Below are positions 1 to 5,795 of a stretch of DNA of 5,795 bases, in pieces; within the stretch, counting starts at the first letter, position 1; every line of letters starts with the position of its first letter. The notes under the pieces were generated by a model. That model did not search any database. It saw only the letters and a program-made list of their open reading frames with translations, and was not told the origin of the DNA. The position numbers were made by a program, and so were the translations under genes. The stretch comes from Alphaproteobacteria bacterium (GTDB taxonomy: Bacteria; Pseudomonadota; Alphaproteobacteria; UBA9219), in the NCBI GenBank assembly GCA_028693775.1, contig JAQUUS010000114.1:1-5795 (forward strand), in the 5' to 3' direction.

Positions 1-1
1 G

Positions 2-1291
2 CAGCCAAGGCGGCAGATTGCGCGGCAGCTGATCCGCCGCGATCCGAAAGACCTGTCGAATTTGCAGACATACAAGCCCCGGATCGAGGGCGGCTCGGCT
101 TATTGGGAGCCGCAAGAGAAGGACTGGACGTACCGCACGCGGCTCGGAAAATATTTGCAGGATATCTACGCGTGGGACCTCTACGAGATCTTCTCCTACG
201 AAAGCAACGAAGCCGGGCGCGGCGAGAGCACCGTCGACATTCAGGATGCGTTCCGGACGTCGATGCGCGACATCGCCAATCGGAAGTCGCTTGCCGCCGA
301 CGCCTTGCTCGACGCCGGTTTGCTGGAGATTGTCGTCTCGCGCGATCCGCAGAAAATCGCCGAAGCGTCGACAGGGCAGAGATGGCGTTCGTGCATGGCC
401 CGCGACGGATGCAACTGGTCCTATATTCTTGCCGACATCCGCGCGGGGAGCCTGATCGCCTATGTCGTCTACAAGGGCGACGCGCAGGCGAGGTATCCGC
501 TGATGCGCGTGCTCATCAAGCCGTATCATCAGGAAACCAGGAGCGGCAGCCGCGAAACGATTCTGGTCCCGGCCAAGGTCTACGGCGGAGACGGGATGTC
601 GAGCGCCAGGACCTGCGAAGCGTTCATGCAGACGCTGAACGGCTTTGTGTCGCTTCAAAATATCGGGAAGTCCGGCAAGTTCGTCATGAACAACCGGCTC
701 TATGCCGACGGACAGGTTTCGACCGTCTATTTGCAGGATCTTTGGTCGGTCGGTTCCTTGCACAAGGCGCTGGCGGATTTTCAGGAGCATTCGATCAAGG
801 AGTGGATGGCCGAAATCCGGCGGTATCGCCACGATCTGGTGTGGGGCATCGACGGCAAGCAGGCCGCCGGGCACATCGAAGACTACCGCAAGCTTATCCG
901 GCGCGTGTTCGATGCAAAGAACAACGTCGTCGGATTGCCGCGCATGTTCTATCGCGAGATTTACCGGAGCTCGATCGGCGTGCGGCCCAGACCGGAACAG
1001 ATTGTCGACGCCGTTGCGTCCGAAGGGATTCTGACCGAACGCAGCGGGGCGTTCCGGGCGCTTCTGGCGGGCCGGATCGACGAGTGGGATAAAAAGACAG
1101 CCTCGTGGACGCCGGAGTTCCGCGCCTTCATGCTTCATGCGTTCTGTATGACGGTGGATTTCAAATCGCCCGAACAGGCGCGCCGGGTCGTCTGGGCCTA
1201 TGCCCGGGAATGGATGCCCGATGCGCCCGAGACAAGCCTTGCAGGACATCTCAGGCAGTTGCGTTACGGCACAGAACACAAATCGATGCAT
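2..1291 (+). other. Conserved paralog module in gene A (SCM/LIKP/VYG domain), copy 1
   Basis: This is the part of gene A that aligns with gene B residues 176-608. In the first 70 residues of the alignment I counted 49 identities. In the block from residue 119 to 175 I counted 36 of 57. Invariant features include KYLQD, W..LYE, DPQK, STGQRW, SCMA, DGCN, AYVV.KGDA, MRVLIKP, VYG, GKSG, FVM and RLYAD. Similarity fades after about residue 330, where the sequence turns into helical segments leading into the repeats. The clustering of conserved Trp, Cys, Asp, Asn, Lys and Pro suggests one folded domain with a binding or active site. That is inference: I cannot match it to a characterised domain. I have a weak, unverified recollection of similar W.SCM and LIKP(F/Y) blocks in uncharacterised phage-type proteins. 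The right boundary is approximate. Confidence 0.85.
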
Positions 1292-3967
1292 AGGGATCAG
1301 GCCTGCGATGTGACATGCCTGATGGCCGAGAGGTTTCCCAAGCTTGCCGATGTCGATATGGCGGTCGGGCTTGCCCGGTATGTGGCCAAGTCGCGGAGCG
1401 GCACCGACAGCGAACAGGCCGACGTTGCGATGCATGCCTTGAAGGCCATAGCCGCCGTCAATCCCCGGCCGATTGTGGACGCATTCAACCTGTTGAGGCC
1501 TGCGGTTGCGTCCTTTTCCAATTTTGCGGTGCGCGAGGCGGGGATCTATGCGTTCGGGGCGCTCATACAGGCCTATCCGTCGCTGGCCGACGAGACGGTC
1601 ATGGGCGAGATTCACCGGATCGCGTCCACGGATACCTACAAATTTGCCCGAACCGCCGCATATGACGATCTCGTGCGGATTATCGAGGTCCGGCCCGATC
1701 TGGCGAGCGAAGCGTTCCTGAACGCCATCACCGACAGTTCGTTCGAGACAATCAAAAACAGCTCGGATTACAGGCGGTCGTTGAGGTTGATCGAAACCAT
1801 TGTCAAGGTTCGGCCCGAACTTGCGACTGCGGAGCTTGTCGAACGGCTTGTGCCGAAAATCGAGTCTCAAGAGACCGAAACAGCCGGAGCGGCGCTGGAT
1901 GTTCTTCGTCTGTTGGCCTTGCGCCAGCCGGAACTGGCTGACGCCGTGCCATTGGACAAGGTGTTCGAGCTGGCGCGTTCGGGCACTGAGGTTTCGAAAT
2001 ACGCTGTGGACTATCTCGACGAGATTATCTACGCCCGCCCCGATTTTGCGGACGAGACCTTCGTCATCGGCATGTTCGGCGTCATGACTTCCTTGATGGG
2101 GGCTGGGCGCCGTGCGTTGGCCAGCGACGCATGGGGGGCCATCAGAAAAGTGCTCAGCGATCACCGCGACACGGCGGAGAAAAGCGTGCCGTTTCTTCAG
2201 GAAGCCATTTTGCAAAAAGACATGAGCGGCGGAGTGGCGCTGGATGCCATGTCGACGGTTGCGCATGTCTTTCCCGAGCTCTTGCCCGAAAATTTTCTTC
2301 TGACGATGGCCGAGGCCGCCATTGCTTCGGAAGAGGCCTACTTTCTCGATGCGTCCATCAGGATGTTGCGGACGGTTATGTTCGGCTCCCCCTCCATTTC
2401 CAACCCGGCGCTCGCGAAATATGTCCAGACGGCGGCGCTGACGGGCGAAACGAAGAAGGCGCGCCTGCAGGGACACAAGATGTTGCGTGTTTTGTTCCTT
2501 GCGGGGGCGGACAACGCGTCGGAAGCCCTTCGCGACAGCCTGATCGAACAGGCAAAGACGGATAAAGCTTCCAATGTTCGGCAGGCTGCCGTGGCGTCCG
2601 CCTATCGCCTTACGGAAGCGAATCCCGATGCGGTAGACCGGACATATATCGAACATATGGCCGATATCGTCCTGACCGACAGCGATGGGGACGTGCGCAG
2701 GGAGGCGTCTCTGGCGCTGAGGGATGTTATCGAAACCTACGACCATCTGACCGCCCCCGAACTGGTCGGGCGGTTTTTGGACGCCGTTGCGAAGAACGAT
2801 TACAGCGAACCGTATTCGGTCATCGGCGTTATATGCGAGATGCATCCCGAATACGGGGACCGCATTGTCAAAAGAATGTTCGAGTTGGCCCGTTGGGACG
2901 GAGCCGAGGAAAGCTCCGAAGACAAATGCCGCGCCCTTGCCGTCAATACCGTCCTCAAGATCGTCGATGGTTGCCCCGAGGTTGTCAATGCGGACGGGGT
3001 CAAAAAGCTTGTCGGGATAGCGTTGACAGACCCAAATCGCGAAATCGTCGACGATGCGCTGAATATCCTGAGAATCGTTCTGCGTTGGGACAGAACCCTC
3101 TATGTGCCCGGGCTTGCCCGCGAGCTCGTCGACTCCGTTGTTTTCGACCGCCCCGTGCAATGGGATTTCGGCGGCTCCGTGAAATCGTCTGCGGGGCCTG
3201 TTGCGGTGTCGCGGGTTCTCAATATCGTCTTTGAGGAAGGCCGGGCGATGGCGGACCGGAGCCTGTTCGATGACGTTGTGGATCTGATGATCGAGGCTTC
3301 CGATGAGCCGTTCGATCAGGACCGGTTCGATCGAATTGAACGCGTAAGCGATGCGTTTTTCAGCAAAAGCCCCGCGTATGCCGACGAACAGTTTATCGAG
3401 CGCATGACGGCGATTGCGTCGTCCGACGAGTCGGAGCCCCGGCGGCTCAGAGCCGTTTCCCTTCTAAGGAGCGGCTTTGCCTGCAATCCTGAATCGGCGG
3501 ACCGTGCGGCGTTGGATACAATGTGGAAGCTGGTCTACGACAAGAATGCGACCGTTCGCGGACGGGCTCTTTACGCCATGGTGGCGGTTGCCGAAAGCAA
3601 TCCGGCGCTTGTGGACTCGATGCTCGTCAATTTCTTTATGAACTTCGTGGAAACCGATCCGGACAAGCACACACGCGAAATGGCTTTGTTTGCGTTCAGC
3701 GAAGTTACGGCGAAACGGCCCGACCTTGTGACCGACTCCATGATTTGCCGCATCGAAGAGATTCAAAAACACGGCGAATACATCTCCTTCATAGCCGACC
3801 GCGCCTTGAGGGTTATTGCCAAAACCAAGGCCTGCCAGCAAGGAAGCAATGCGGAAGGCATGCGTGACCGTAACGAACCGGAAACCCCCGGGCGGCCTGC
3901 CGACGGCGTAAACTGGCCGAGGGTGGCGATAGACGTTAGAGCCGGCAGATCTTTGAGGGGAGGGTGA
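2..3967 (+). CDS. Large HEAT-repeat protein of unknown function, gene A (5' end outside window)
   Basis: I do not recognise this gene as a named family. The frame is open from position 2, and the 20 codons before the TTG at 62 match gene B residues 176-195 (shared QP.RQI, IRRDP, SNLQT). The true start is therefore upstream, and by comparison with gene B about 175 residues are missing. Counting the codon at position 2 as residue 1, 1321 residues are visible. Residues 1 to about 430 are the module shared with gene B, including STGQRWRSCMARDGCN (123-138), RVLIKPY (169-175) and VYG (193-195). Residues about 445-1276 are about 21 HEAT-like repeats. Residues 1277-1321 are a polar tail. No signal peptide or hydrophobic membrane segment is seen in the visible part. 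Such arrays usually form curved binding scaffolds, so a cytoplasmic scaffold or large adaptor is inferred. No catalytic function can be assigned. Stop TGA is at 3965-3967, two bases before gene B. Confidence 0.93.
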   Translation, partial: QPRRQIARQLIRRDPKDLSNLQTYKPRIEGGSAYWEPQEKDWTYRTRLGKYLQDIYAWDLYEIFSYESNEAGRGESTVDIQDAFRTSMRDIANRKSLAADALLDAGLLEIVVSRDPQKIAEASTGQRWRSCMARDGCNWSYILADIRAGSLIAYVVYKGDAQARYPLMRVLIKPYHQETRSGSRETILVPAKVYGGDGMSSARTCEAFMQTLNGFVSLQNIGKSGKFVMNNRLYADGQVSTVYLQDLWSVGSLHKALADFQEHSIKEWMAEIRRYRHDLVWGIDGKQAAGHIEDYRKLIRRVFDAKNNVVGLPRMFYREIYRSSIGVRPRPEQIVDAVASEGILTERSGAFRALLAGRIDEWDKKTASWTPEFRAFMLHAFCMTVDFKSPEQARRVVWAYAREWMPDAPETSLAGHLRQLRYGTEHKSMHRDQACDVTCLMAERFPKLADVDMAVGLARYVAKSRSGTDSEQADVAMHALKAIAAVNPRPIVDAFNLLRPAVASFSNFAVREAGIYAFGALIQAYPSLADETVMGEIHRIASTDTYKFARTAAYDDLVRIIEVRPDLASEAFLNAITDSSFETIKNSSDYRRSLRLIETIVKVRPELATAELVERLVPKIESQETETAGAALDVLRLLALRQPELADAVPLDKVFELARSGTEVSKYAVDYLDEIIYARPDFADETFVIGMFGVMTSLMGAGRRALASDAWGAIRKVLSDHRDTAEKSVPFLQEAILQKDMSGGVALDAMSTVAHVFPELLPENFLLTMAEAAIASEEAYFLDASIRMLRTVMFGSPSISNPALAKYVQTAALTGETKKARLQGHKMLRVLFLAGADNASEALRDSLIEQAKTDKASNVRQAAVASAYRLTEANPDAVDRTYIEHMADIVLTDSDGDVRREASLALRDVIETYDHLTAPELVGRFLDAVAKNDYSEPYSVIGVICEMHPEYGDRIVKRMFELARWDGAEESSEDKCRALAVNTVLKIVDGCPEVVNADGVKKLVGIALTDPNREIVDDALNILRIVLRWDRTLYVPGLARELVDSVVFDRPVQWDFGGSVKSSAGPVAVSRVLNIVFEEGRAMADRSLFDDVVDLMIEASDEPFDQDRFDRIERVSDAFFSKSPAYADEQFIERMTAIASSDESEPRRLRAVSLLRSGFACNPESADRAALDTMWKLVYDKNATVRGRALYAMVAVAESNPALVDSMLVNFFMNFVETDPDKHTREMALFAFSEVTAKRPDLVTDSMICRIEEIQKHGEYISFIADRALRVIAKTKACQQGSNAEGMRDRNEPETPGRPADGVNWPRVAIDVRAGRSLRGG
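1331..3829 (+). repeat. Protein-level array of about 21 HEAT-like repeats in gene A
   Basis: The repeats exist at protein level only; the DNA of the units has diverged. A turn resembling [N/R/Y/F]-P-x-L-A-D recurs near residues 445, 487, 525, 564, 604, 642, 679, 721, 757, 800, 835, 874, 913, 948, 991, 1031, 1080, 1123, 1162, 1200 and 1239. The mean spacing is about 40 residues. Examples are FPKLAD, YPSLADE, RPDLASE, RPELATA, QPELADA, RPDFADE and SPAYADE. Between turns, several units show the D....VR..A..A pattern typical of HEAT helices, as in SNVRQAAVAS, GDVRREASLA and ATVRGRALYA. HEAT arrays generally form alpha-solenoids that bind proteins or nucleic acids. The binding partner here is unknown. 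Units near residues 800 and 1031-1080 are the most irregular, with spacing up to 49. Confidence 0.85.
3830..3964 (+). other. Polar, repeat-free C-terminal tail of gene A
   Basis: The last 45 residues of gene A, after RVIAKTK, lose the helical-repeat pattern. They are rich in Arg, Gly, Pro, Asn and Glu (for example RNEPETPGRP) and probably disordered. The final 19 codons include four AGA/AGG arginines, an ATA and GGA. Their last three codons (agg gga ggg) also form the Shine-Dalgarno sequence of gene B. The tail may be a real flexible linker or an ancestral intergenic leader now read through after loss of an earlier stop. The sequence alone does not decide between these. Confidence 0.6.
3956..3964 (+). 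promoter_or_regulatory. Shine-Dalgarno sequence for gene B
   Basis: The purine run AGGGGAGGG contains GGAGG at 3959-3963, six bases before the ATG at 3970. That is good spacing, and it decides the start. The site lies inside the last codons of gene A and just before its TGA. Ribosomes finishing gene A would therefore terminate next to the gene B start, which favours translational coupling. A GTG at 3964-3966 is in frame with gene B and overlaps the gene A stop, but it lies inside the purine run and too close to it to be the likely start. Confidence 0.85.
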
Positions 3968-3969
3968 TC

Positions 3970-4494
3970 ATGGCCGAAACATCCTTCGTCTCCTATCTGA
4001 AAATCAACGCCGAGAACTACCGTTCGCTGATCGACGAGCTTTTGTCGGACGTCGCCGGAATGGAGCCGATTCCCGCCCCTCCGGAAACGATTGCGGCGCG
4101 CGCCGTTTATATCGAAACGGCGATTGCAAAAGGAACGCCGCTCAAAGACCTGCCTTTGCAGATGAACGGCAGGGATGCGGAGGCTTTGATGTCCGCCGCG
4201 CAAGAGCTTCCCGACAAGCAGGGCAAAGGCAACGCCGGGATCATCGAGCTGACCGCCGGGGACCGCAAGGCGTTTGCGCTTGCCGCCGAAGAACGTTCGC
4301 CGAGGATCAACGCCATGCTGAGCGCGCTTTTCCCGGACGGAAAAACGGATATGGTCATTCCCTTTTTCGGCGTCGGGATGTCCGCTACGGGAAAGATCGA
4401 TGCGTTTATCGAGCGTCACAATGCGCGGGCGCGCAGGCTTGTCGGGGCGGAGCTTGGCGGCGCGGATATTTCGGCCGAGATGGCTTCGATGCTT
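3970..4494 (+). other. N-terminal region of gene B, upstream of the shared module
   Basis: These 175 residues have no counterpart in the window, because gene A's equivalent is cut off. The region reads as alternating helices with a Pro-rich linker (PIPAPPET, residues 33-40), a Gly-containing stretch DKQGKGNAG, and a short hydrophobic segment VIPFFGVGM. That segment is too short and too polar at its flanks for a confident membrane helix. The segment before the module, ending near ADISAEMASMLQ, is probably helical. I recognise no known domain. Confidence 0.55.
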
Positions 4495-5795
4495 CAGCCC
4501 GAAAGGCAGATTTGCCGCCAGATGATCCGGCGCGATCCCAGGGATCCGTCGAATTTGCAAACCTGCAAGCCGCAGATCGAAGGCGCGGAGGCGAGATGGA
4601 CTCCGAAAGAAACGGATTGGACGGACCGCACGCGGGTCGGAAAATACCTTCAGGATCTCTATGAATGGGAGCTGTACGAGGTTTTTCAGTACGAAACCAA
4701 CGAGACCAAGAAGAAAGAGGATAACGGCAGCAGGGAGCGTCATTCGGAGGCTTTGTATAAAACGCTGCGCGAAATCGCCAACCGCGAGAAGATCGAGACC
4801 GATGCGTTGTACGATGCGGGCGATCTCGAGATTGTCGCCACCTGCGATCCGCAGAAAGTCGGAGAGGAGTCCACGGGGCAGCGGTGGATTTCGTGCATGG
4901 CCAAGGACGGCTGCAACTATGTGTTTGTGACCGAAGACATCGCCTGCGGAACGATTGCCGCCTATGTCGTGTTCAAAGGCGACGCCGAGGCCCGCTGGCC
5001 GCCGATGCGCGTGCTCATCAAGCCTTTCGCAAACAAGGACGGGGAGATTGCGCTCGTTCCGGCCAATCGCGTATACGGCAGCAGCGTCGGCTCCTCGCGC
5101 ACAAGCGATGCGCTTTTCCAGACGTTGAACAGCTATGTGAGCCTCTATAACGCAGGGAAATCCGGCAATTTTGTCATGGACGGGCGTTTGTATGCCGATG
5201 CGCAGGCTACGGTCGTCAACTTGCAGAACGAATGGTCCGAGGACGGCCTTGTGCGGGCGTTGACCGGCTATCAGGACGGTTCGGTGAAAGAGTGGCTGAC
5301 CGAAATCGCCACCAACAACCTTCATATCGCGCGCAATGAAAAAGGCGCGCACAACGAAGACCCTGTCAAGACGATCAAGGGGCTTAAAAGCTCCATCCGG
5401 CGCCTCTATGACGGCAAGGACAGCAAGGTCGGCCTCATGCGCATGTTTTTCCGCACGATGCTGAAAACGTCCATCGGCGCGAAGCCGAAACCGCTCGATA
5501 TTGCCGCGGCCTGCCGGTCTTCGGAGCTCTGGAAGCGGCATCATGCCTTCAAGGCCCTGTCGGACGGCGATTACGAGGGCTGGAAAACGCATTCGGCCGG
5601 CATGGACACGAGAACCCGCCAACTCATGACGCTGGCGGCCCTCATGACAAGCGAGGCCAAGGGCGAGAGATTCTTGCCGCAGCTCAGGGCGTATACCGAA
5701 TTGTGGGCCGATGACTTTCAGGGCGAGACGTTTGCCGAATGCATCGATGCGCTCGCTTCGTCGCTTCGTTTCAAAGCGGACGCCCAATATCTTTC
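3970..5795 (+). CDS. Paralog of gene A, unknown function, gene B (3' end outside window)
   Basis: The reading frame from ATG 3970 is open to the window edge (608 codons plus two bases). It was read directly and has no stop. The start is supported by the strong Shine-Dalgarno sequence and by the two-base gap after gene A. Residues 1-175 are a soluble, mainly helical-looking region starting MAETSFVSYLKINAENYRSL, with no signal peptide and no match inside this window. Residues 176-608 are the module shared with gene A, with STGQRWISCMAKDGCN at 301-316, RVLIKPF at 347-353 and VYG at 368-370. The last 50 or so residues are helical and lie where gene A approaches its HEAT array, so a similar array probably follows to the right. 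Relative to gene A it has a charged insertion near KKKEDNGSRER and a shorter loop after LIKPF. It is probably in one operon with gene A. The function is unknown. Confidence 0.92.
   Translation, partial: MAETSFVSYLKINAENYRSLIDELLSDVAGMEPIPAPPETIAARAVYIETAIAKGTPLKDLPLQMNGRDAEALMSAAQELPDKQGKGNAGIIELTAGDRKAFALAAEERSPRINAMLSALFPDGKTDMVIPFFGVGMSATGKIDAFIERHNARARRLVGAELGGADISAEMASMLQPERQICRQMIRRDPRDPSNLQTCKPQIEGAEARWTPKETDWTDRTRVGKYLQDLYEWELYEVFQYETNETKKKEDNGSRERHSEALYKTLREIANREKIETDALYDAGDLEIVATCDPQKVGEESTGQRWISCMAKDGCNYVFVTEDIACGTIAAYVVFKGDAEARWPPMRVLIKPFANKDGEIALVPANRVYGSSVGSSRTSDALFQTLNSYVSLYNAGKSGNFVMDGRLYADAQATVVNLQNEWSEDGLVRALTGYQDGSVKEWLTEIATNNLHIARNEKGAHNEDPVKTIKGLKSSIRRLYDGKDSKVGLMRMFFRTMLKTSIGAKPKPLDIAAACRSSELWKRHHAFKALSDGDYEGWKTHSAGMDTRTRQLMTLAALMTSEAKGERFLPQLRAYTELWADDFQGETFAECIDALASSLRFKADAQYL
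4495..5795 (+). other. Conserved paralog module in gene B (SCM/LIKP/VYG domain), copy 2
   Basis: Position 4495 aligns with position 2 of the window, and the alignment continues in frame to the right edge with small indels. The longest exact DNA match I noticed is 21 bases, 502-522 against 5004-5024, encoding the MRVLIKP block. Elsewhere the DNA has drifted while the protein is kept, which indicates an old duplication under purifying selection. Loops differ most in three places: after YETNE, after LIKPF, and around ARNEKGAHNEDP. The conserved pair C309 and C315 matches C131 and C137 of gene A. Confidence 0.85.

Noticed and set aside
379..440. Possible relation of the SCM/DGCN block to a PcfJ-like or zinc-binding domain.
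   Set aside because: Only a loose resemblance in Cys placement. The surrounding residues do not follow a pattern I can match, and two cysteines are too few for a standard zinc finger.
103..1092. A 329-codon open frame on the plus strand in another frame within gene A.
   Set aside because: It is extremely Arg-rich and overlaps the conserved module read in the correct frame, so it is a shadow of gene A.
3964..3966. GTG in frame with gene B, overlapping the gene A stop as GTGA.
   Set aside because: It lies inside the purine run that would serve as its ribosome binding site. The ATG at 3970 has proper spacing.
3968..3969. Search for a promoter or terminator between the two genes.
   Set aside because: The gap is two bases and no stem-loop with a T-run is visible in the end of gene A, so no separate transcription unit is supported.
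4336..4390. Hydrophobic stretch around VIPFFGVGM in gene B as a possible membrane segment.
   Set aside because: It is about nine residues long, flanked by charged residues (DGKTD before, GKID after), and too short to span a membrane.
3763..5787. A 674-codon open frame on the minus strand opposite gene B and the end of gene A.
   Set aside because: The plus-strand frame is conserved as protein between the two paralogs and has a strong ribosome binding site. The opposite strand of gene A's matching module has no comparable long open frame. The minus-strand protein is Arg/Leu/Ala-rich without recognisable motifs, as expected from an antisense shadow in GC-rich coding sequence.

Overview
The window holds two large, incomplete protein-coding genes on the + strand and almost nothing else. 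They are head-to-tail paralogs. Gene A enters from the left edge already in frame (codons from position 2) and ends at a TGA at 3965-3967. Gene B begins two bases later, at the ATG at 3970, and runs off the right edge without a stop. No RNA gene, insertion sequence, CRISPR array, terminator or free-standing promoter is visible.

Gene A contributes 1321 residues. Residues 1 to about 430 form a conserved module shared with gene B. It carries the blocks STGQRWRSCMARDGCN, RVLIKPY and VYG. Residues about 445-1276 are a run of about 21 degenerate HEAT-like helical repeats with a mean period near 40 residues. A Pro-x-Leu-Ala-Asp-like turn recurs once per repeat. The last 45 residues are a polar, Arg/Gly/Pro-rich tail that does not look like the repeats. 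Its final codons also carry the ribosome binding site of gene B.

Gene B contributes 608 residues. Residues 1-175 show what the start of such a protein looks like; the matching part of gene A lies left of the window. Residues 176-608 align with gene A residues 1 to about 430. The right edge cuts gene B just where its helical-repeat array would be expected. By analogy, each full protein would be about 1500 residues. Neither shows a signal peptide or membrane segment, so both look cytoplasmic unless exported by a system without a cleavable leader.

The sequence is bacterial in style: dense packing, a two-base intergenic gap, and a strong purine-rich Shine-Dalgarno sequence. GC content is moderately high and third codon positions are GC-rich. 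A proteobacterium, perhaps an alphaproteobacterium, fits, but nothing here fixes the taxon. The two genes are almost certainly co-transcribed and probably translationally coupled. Their function is unknown. The repeat array suggests a protein- or nucleic-acid-binding scaffold, and the strongly conserved Cys/Trp-containing module looks like the functional core. I cannot assign an enzymatic activity.
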